Shown here: positions 60,826 to 64,000 of the stretch, piece by piece | Numbering within the stretch: position 1 is the first letter of the stretch | Layout: each line of letters starts with the position of its first letter | Assembly (NCBI GenBank): GCA_016703525.1 | Contig: JADJBW010000010.1 | Coordinates: forward strand, 1-64,000 | Direction of reading: 5' to 3' | From: Actinomycetota bacterium | GTDB lineage: Bacteria; Actinomycetota; Acidimicrobiia; Acidimicrobiales; Microtrichaceae | DNA length: 64,000 nucleotides | Program-made: the position numbers and the translations under genes | The notes under the pieces: generated by a model | Told to the model about the DNA's origin: nothing | The model's database searches: none | The model's input: only the letters and a program-made list of their open reading frames with translations

Positions 60826-62295
60826 TCAGTCGACGCCGGCGGAGCGCTTGGCGGTAGCGAGTTCCCATTCGCGGATCCGCTCGCCCATCGGAGTCGACGG
60901 CGGGCCGTCGGTGATCGGCCAGATCTCCTCGGCCATCCGACGCCAGTTCGCGGTGGCGTGCAGTTCGCCGAACAGCGCGAACAGGCCCAGGTTGATGCGC
61001 TGCACGATGACCATGAACGACGGGAGCGTCACCGACTTGATCAGGTCCTGGTGTGGCCCGCTGAGATCGAAGTAGCGGCGCACGCTCTCGGATGCGTACT
61101 CGGGCGTCTGGGTGATCGTCTCATCGATCATGACGCTCTCGAAGAAGTGGATGAAGTAGTCCCGCAGCGCGTCGTCGGTGAAGCGATCGGGATCGGTCAG
61201 GATGCCGAGATCGGCCCAGACCCGCCGCACCTCGCCCATGTCGTGATCGATCACCATGGCCCGGATCATGCGTTCGAAGTTCTCGATCTCGGGTCCGGTG
61301 AACTCCTTGCACAGCCCGTAGTCGAGGAAGGTCACCCGGCCGTCGGCGCCGAATACGTAGTTGCCGGGGTGGGGGTCGCCGTTGAAGAGGCCGAGCCGGT
61401 AGATCCCCCCGAACGCATACCGATACATCGTCTCGGCGGTGAGGTCGCGCTGGTCTTGCGGCCAGGTGAGGAGTTCGCTCCAGCTCGCACCCGCGGCGAA
61501 CTCGGTCGTCAGCACCCGCTCCCCCGACAACTCGTCGACCACCGCCGGCACGTGGATCGTCGGATGGCCCCGGTAGTAGGCGGCGAAGCGCCGCTGGAAG
61601 GCCGCCTCGCTGCGATAGTCGAGTTCCTCGCTCAGCCGCGTCCGGAGCTCGGTGACGATCGGACCCGGATCCATCCCCGGAAAGAGGAACGACATCATGG
61701 TGAACAGCAGGTCGGTATTGGCCAGGTCGGCACGGATCGCGGCATCGACGCCGGGGTATTGCACCTTCACGGCCACGTCGCGCCCATCATGGGTGATCGC
61801 CCGGTGCACCTGACCGATGCTGGCCGCCGCGATCGGCTCGGGATCGAACGATGCGAACAGCTCCGATGCGGACCGCCCGAACTCGGCGCGAATCGCCTCC
61901 GCCACAAGGTTCGGCGCCATCGGTGGAGCGTCGGCCTGGAGCTGGCTCAGCACCTCGCGCACCGGTTCAGGGAGCCCCTGATCGAGATAGCTCGCCATCT
62001 GGCCGAGCTTCATCATGGCGCCCTTCATGTTGCCGAGAACCTCGGCGACCTGTTCGGCGGTTTCCAGCTCGAACCTGGTGCGCAGGCGAGCGGCCGTGTC
62101 CTCGTCGGCGAAGCGGGAGCGTGCGTTCATGGTCGCGTACCGCATGCCGCGAGAGCCGCCGAGTCGGACGAGTGTCGCCGTGCGGCGGGCCCGCTGCGCA
62201 TCGACCCGCGCCCGGAGGGCGACCGCAACGGCACCGGCGAACCCGGTGGCGGCCACGACGGCGAGCCACCGGGGACGTCGAGGTGGCGTTGTCAC
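60826..62295 (-). CDS. ABC1/UbiB-family atypical kinase
   Basis: The 489-residue product starts at GTG 62295, overlapping the cyclophilin stop (GTGA). A membrane segment at the N-terminus (LAVVAATGFAGAVAVAL) anchors it. The family-specific KxGQ motif is MMKLGQMASYL, the Ala-rich nucleotide loop IAAASIGQVHRA, the lysine VAVKVQYPG, the catalytic block NGDPHPGNYVF and the metal-binding LDYGLCK in place of DFG. In UbiB/COQ8 such proteins support ubiquinone synthesis or lipid homeostasis by ATPase activity. Actinobacteria generally use menaquinone, so a quinone role here is unproven. Confidence 0.92.
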   Translation of the reverse strand: MTTPPRRPRWLAVVAATGFAGAVAVALRARVDAQRARRTATLVRLGGSRGMRYATMNARSRFADEDTAARLRTRFELETAEQVAEVLGNMKGAMMKLGQMASYLDQGLPEPVREVLSQLQADAPPMAPNLVAEAIRAEFGRSASELFASFDPEPIAAASIGQVHRAITHDGRDVAVKVQYPGVDAAIRADLANTDLLFTMMSFLFPGMDPGPIVTELRTRLSEELDYRSEAAFQRRFAAYYRGHPTIHVPAVVDELSGERVLTTEFAAGASWSELLTWPQDQRDLTAETMYRYAFGGIYRLGLFNGDPHPGNYVFGADGRVTFLDYGLCKEFTGPEIENFERMIRAMVIDHDMGEVRRVWADLGILTDPDRFTDDALRDYFIHFFESVMIDETITQTPEYASESVRRYFDLSGPHQDLIKSVTLPSFMVIVQRINLGLFALFGELHATANWRRMAEEIWPITDGPPSTPMGERIREWELATAKRSAGVD

Positions 62296-62849
62296 CCTTC
62301 GGCGATGGTCACCGAGTTGATGACCACGTCGGTCAGCGGACGATCCGAGCGGTTGGTCGGGGTCGACTGGATGGCCTCGAGCACGTCGAGACCACTGATG
62401 AGCTTGCCGAACAGCGAGTACGCGGGTGGGAGTCCCACGCCCGACGCGCCTGACACGATGAAGAACTGGCTGCCGTTGGTGTTGGGGCCGGCGTTCGCCA
62501 TGGCGAGCGAGCCGATCTCGTAGGCGCCGGGGGTCGGCAGCTCGTCGGCGAATCGGTAGCCCGGGCCGCCGCGGCCGGATCCCTCGGGGCACCCTCCCTG
62601 GATCATGAACCCGGAGATGACCCGGTGGAACACGAGCCCGTCGTAGTAGTGGTACCGGGCGAGGTTCACGAAGTTGTTGACCGTCTGCGGCGCCTTGTTC
62701 GGGTGCAGGAAGGCAACCATGTCGCCCAGGCTCGTGGAGATCGTCGCCTGATAGCTCGTCTCCGGCGCGACGGTCATCGGCATCGGGGACGAGAACTTGG
62801 TGGTGCGAGGCGAGGAGCCGTCAGCCGCGGGCGCAGGAGTCGTGGTCAT
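62292..62849 (-). CDS. cyclophilin-type peptidyl-prolyl cis-trans isomerase
   Basis: Catalyses proline isomerisation in protein folding. The 185-residue product starts at ATG 62849. A 30-residue Ala/Pro/Ser-rich N-terminus is not a signal peptide, so it is probably cytosolic. Core: YQATISTSLGDMV, TVNNFVNLARYHYYDGL, FHRVISGFMIQGG with the active-site Arg/Phe, AMANAGPNTNGSQFFI (substrate pocket) and AYSLFGKLISGLDVLE. This is the short bacterial Ppi type. Its stop overlaps the GTG of the ABC1-family gene, so the two are likely coexpressed. Confidence 0.95.
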   Translation of the reverse strand: MTTTPAPAADGSSPRTTKFSSPMPMTVAPETSYQATISTSLGDMVAFLHPNKAPQTVNNFVNLARYHYYDGLVFHRVISGFMIQGGCPEGSGRGGPGYRFADELPTPGAYEIGSLAMANAGPNTNGSQFFIVSGASGVGLPPAYSLFGKLISGLDVLEAIQSTPTNRSDRPLTDVVINSVTIAEG

Positions 62850-62930
62850 GGACTGCCTTTCGAATCGATGGACCGGCGAAGGCTAGGCGATCGATGGCGC
62901 ACCTTCGGTGCCGGCATCGCCACGTCCGCG

Positions 62931-63010
62931 CGGCGTCAGCGGTTCGCGCCGAAGCCCGCGAGGACGGGCCCGGCGTCAGCGGTTCGCGCCGAAGCCCGCG
63001 AGGACGGGCC
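62931..63010. repeat. exact 40-bp tandem duplication at the 3' end of the LCP gene
   Basis: 62931-62970 and 62971-63010 are identical 40-bp copies beginning CGGCGTCAGCGGTTCGCG. The inner copy encodes the last residues and TGA of the LytR-CpsA-Psr gene; the outer copy repeats that end downstream of the stop. A third partial start (CGGCGTC) follows at 63011. It is a recent duplication or an assembly slip. Confidence 0.95.
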
Positions 63011-64000
63011 CGGCGTCGGGCTCCTTGAGCAGCAGCACGGCGGCTCCGCCCTTGCGCGCCGGTGTCGTGGGAAGCACGACCGTCTCGGGGGTTGCCCCGG
63101 CCAGGTGACGCGCAAGGCTGACGAGATCGCCCAGGCCGAGGTCGCGGTCGACGCGGACGCCCTTGCTCGCAGCGCCTGCCACCCGCAGGAGGGTCACCGG
63201 GTTGCGCGTGGACCCCACGCCGTCGAGGACGGTGCGGATGAACCCCTGCTGGCGTTGCTGGCGACCGAGATCGGCGGTCGGTTCCTGCCGAGCGACGCCG
63301 TCGATGATCTCGGTGTAATGGCGCGAGCGCACGTAGGCGAGGGCCGTCTTGCCGTCCAGCACGTGCGGGCCTTCCGTCGGTATGAGCAGACCCGAGTTGC
63401 GGTCCGACACCGCGTGCGGGAAGTCGATCGTCACCCCGCCCATCGCGTCGACCATCCCGGCGAAACTCACGAAGTCGACCTCGACATAGCGGTGGATCGG
63501 AATGCCGAGGTTCGAGGTGACGGCCTTGACGAGATTCGCGGGACCGGCGTTGTAGGTCGCGTTGATCCGCCCCGACTTGCCCGTTGCCGGGTTGGTCGCC
63601 CAGAGGTCTCGAGGGATCGACATCATGGTCGACCGGTCGCCGTCGGTACGCAGCACGATGATCGTGTCGCTGCGCCGTCCCGACACCGTGGTCGAGCCGT
63701 CCTCGGTGTCGGGGTCGCCGCCCTCGCGCGAGTCGGATCCGACGACCAGATAGTTCACCGCTTCGCCGCCCTGGGCCGACAACGCATCGCCGACATCGAC
63801 GCGGTAGAGCCCGTTCACGGTGTGCCATGCCCACAGCCCGGCAGCGGCAATCAGTGCGATCACCAGCATCGGGAGGTAGAGCACGAACCACCGGAGCTTG
63901 GGCCGGTACCACGGCCGGCGTCGCCGCCGGTGAGGGGCGCGGGCAGCGGGCGGCGTTGCGCCGGGCGCTGCGGCCGAGGCCGCAGCGGCAAGGGGAACAG
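62976..64000 (-). CDS. LytR-CpsA-Psr (LCP) family ligase, 5' end outside the window
   Basis: Membrane enzyme that transfers polyprenyl-phosphate-linked glycopolymers to peptidoglycan. The frame is still open at the window edge. The visible N-terminal part is Ala/Pro-rich, then RRRRRPWYRPKLRW and a membrane segment (LYLPMLVIALIAAAGLW). The extracellular LCP domain shows NYLVVGSDSREGG, RRSDTIIVLRTD, MMSIPRDLWA, GRINATYNAGPANLV, FVSFAGMVDAMGGVTIDFP and LAYVRSRHYT..IDG..R, which include the Arg and Asp residues that bind the pyrophosphate lipid. The C-terminus is PVLAGFGANR with the stop inside a 40-bp tandem duplication. It could anchor a glycan built by the 18-41 kb region. Confidence 0.92.
   Translation of the reverse strand, partial: VPLAAAASAAAPGATPPAARAPHRRRRRPWYRPKLRWFVLYLPMLVIALIAAAGLWAWHTVNGLYRVDVGDALSAQGGEAVNYLVVGSDSREGGDPDTEDGSTTVSGRRSDTIIVLRTDGDRSTMMSIPRDLWATNPATGKSGRINATYNAGPANLVKAVTSNLGIPIHRYVEVDFVSFAGMVDAMGGVTIDFPHAVSDRNSGLLIPTEGPHVLDGKTALAYVRSRHYTEIIDGVARQEPTADLGRQQRQQGFIRTVLDGVGSTRNPVTLLRVAGAASKGVRVDRDLGLGDLVSLARHLAGATPETVVLPTTPARKGGAAVLLLKEPDAGPVLAGFGANR

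Overview
The window is about 70% G+C with strong G/C third-position codon bias. Several features point to Actinomycetota: many GTG starts, a four-gene conservon (sensor kinase, roadblock protein, DUF742 protein, Ras-like GTPase), a DUF222/HNH endonuclease gene, two AftD-like arabinofuranosyltransferases and a LytR-CpsA-Psr ligase. A class such as Acidimicrobiia fits the gene content, but that is inference. No rRNA, tRNA, CRISPR array or prophage was seen.

Layout. 1-7.6 kb holds a partial hydrolase and pyruvate kinase (minus), a three-gene secretion locus with two exported proteins and an ER/SipW-type signal peptidase (plus), a block of 48-bp palindromic tandem repeats, an acyl-CoA dehydrogenase divergent from a glycerophosphodiesterase around a perfect operator-like palindrome, and a D-2-hydroxyacid dehydrogenase. 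7.7-18 kb holds a lytic transglycosylase, a small membrane protein, a complete oligopeptide-type ABC importer (binding protein, two permeases, two ATPases), an AlkA-type DNA glycosylase and an acyl-CoA synthetase. 18-40.8 kb is a cell-envelope glycan region: two large AftD-like GT-C enzymes, a flavoprotein, two GT2 enzymes, an acyltransferase/GT-C fusion, two further GT-C-like membrane proteins, an OatA-like O-acyltransferase, a methyltransferase and a GT4 enzyme. 40.8-45.1 kb is the conservon cvnABCD. 45.2-48.1 kb is a segment with a DUF222/HNH gene flanked by degenerate inverted repeats. 48.1-54.1 kb is gltBD (glutamate synthase). 54.3-64 kb holds a CapA-like lipoprotein, an M18 aminopeptidase, an alpha/beta hydrolase, a cysteine-patterned lipoprotein, an aldehyde dehydrogenase, a J-domain protein, an ABC1-family kinase, a cyclophilin and a LytR-CpsA-Psr protein running off the end.

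Working together: the glycan region plausibly supplies lipid-linked sugars (GT2 enzymes), polymerises and decorates a surface polysaccharide at the membrane (GT-C enzymes, acyltransferases), and the LCP protein could attach such a polymer to the wall. These links are inferred from gene content only.

Two cautions. At least a dozen single-base frame breaks interrupt otherwise intact, well-conserved genes, mostly in GC-rich runs. This looks more like uncorrected sequence error than real pseudogenes, so I list these genes as CDS with the break noted. Second, the high G+C creates very long antisense open frames, which I left out.
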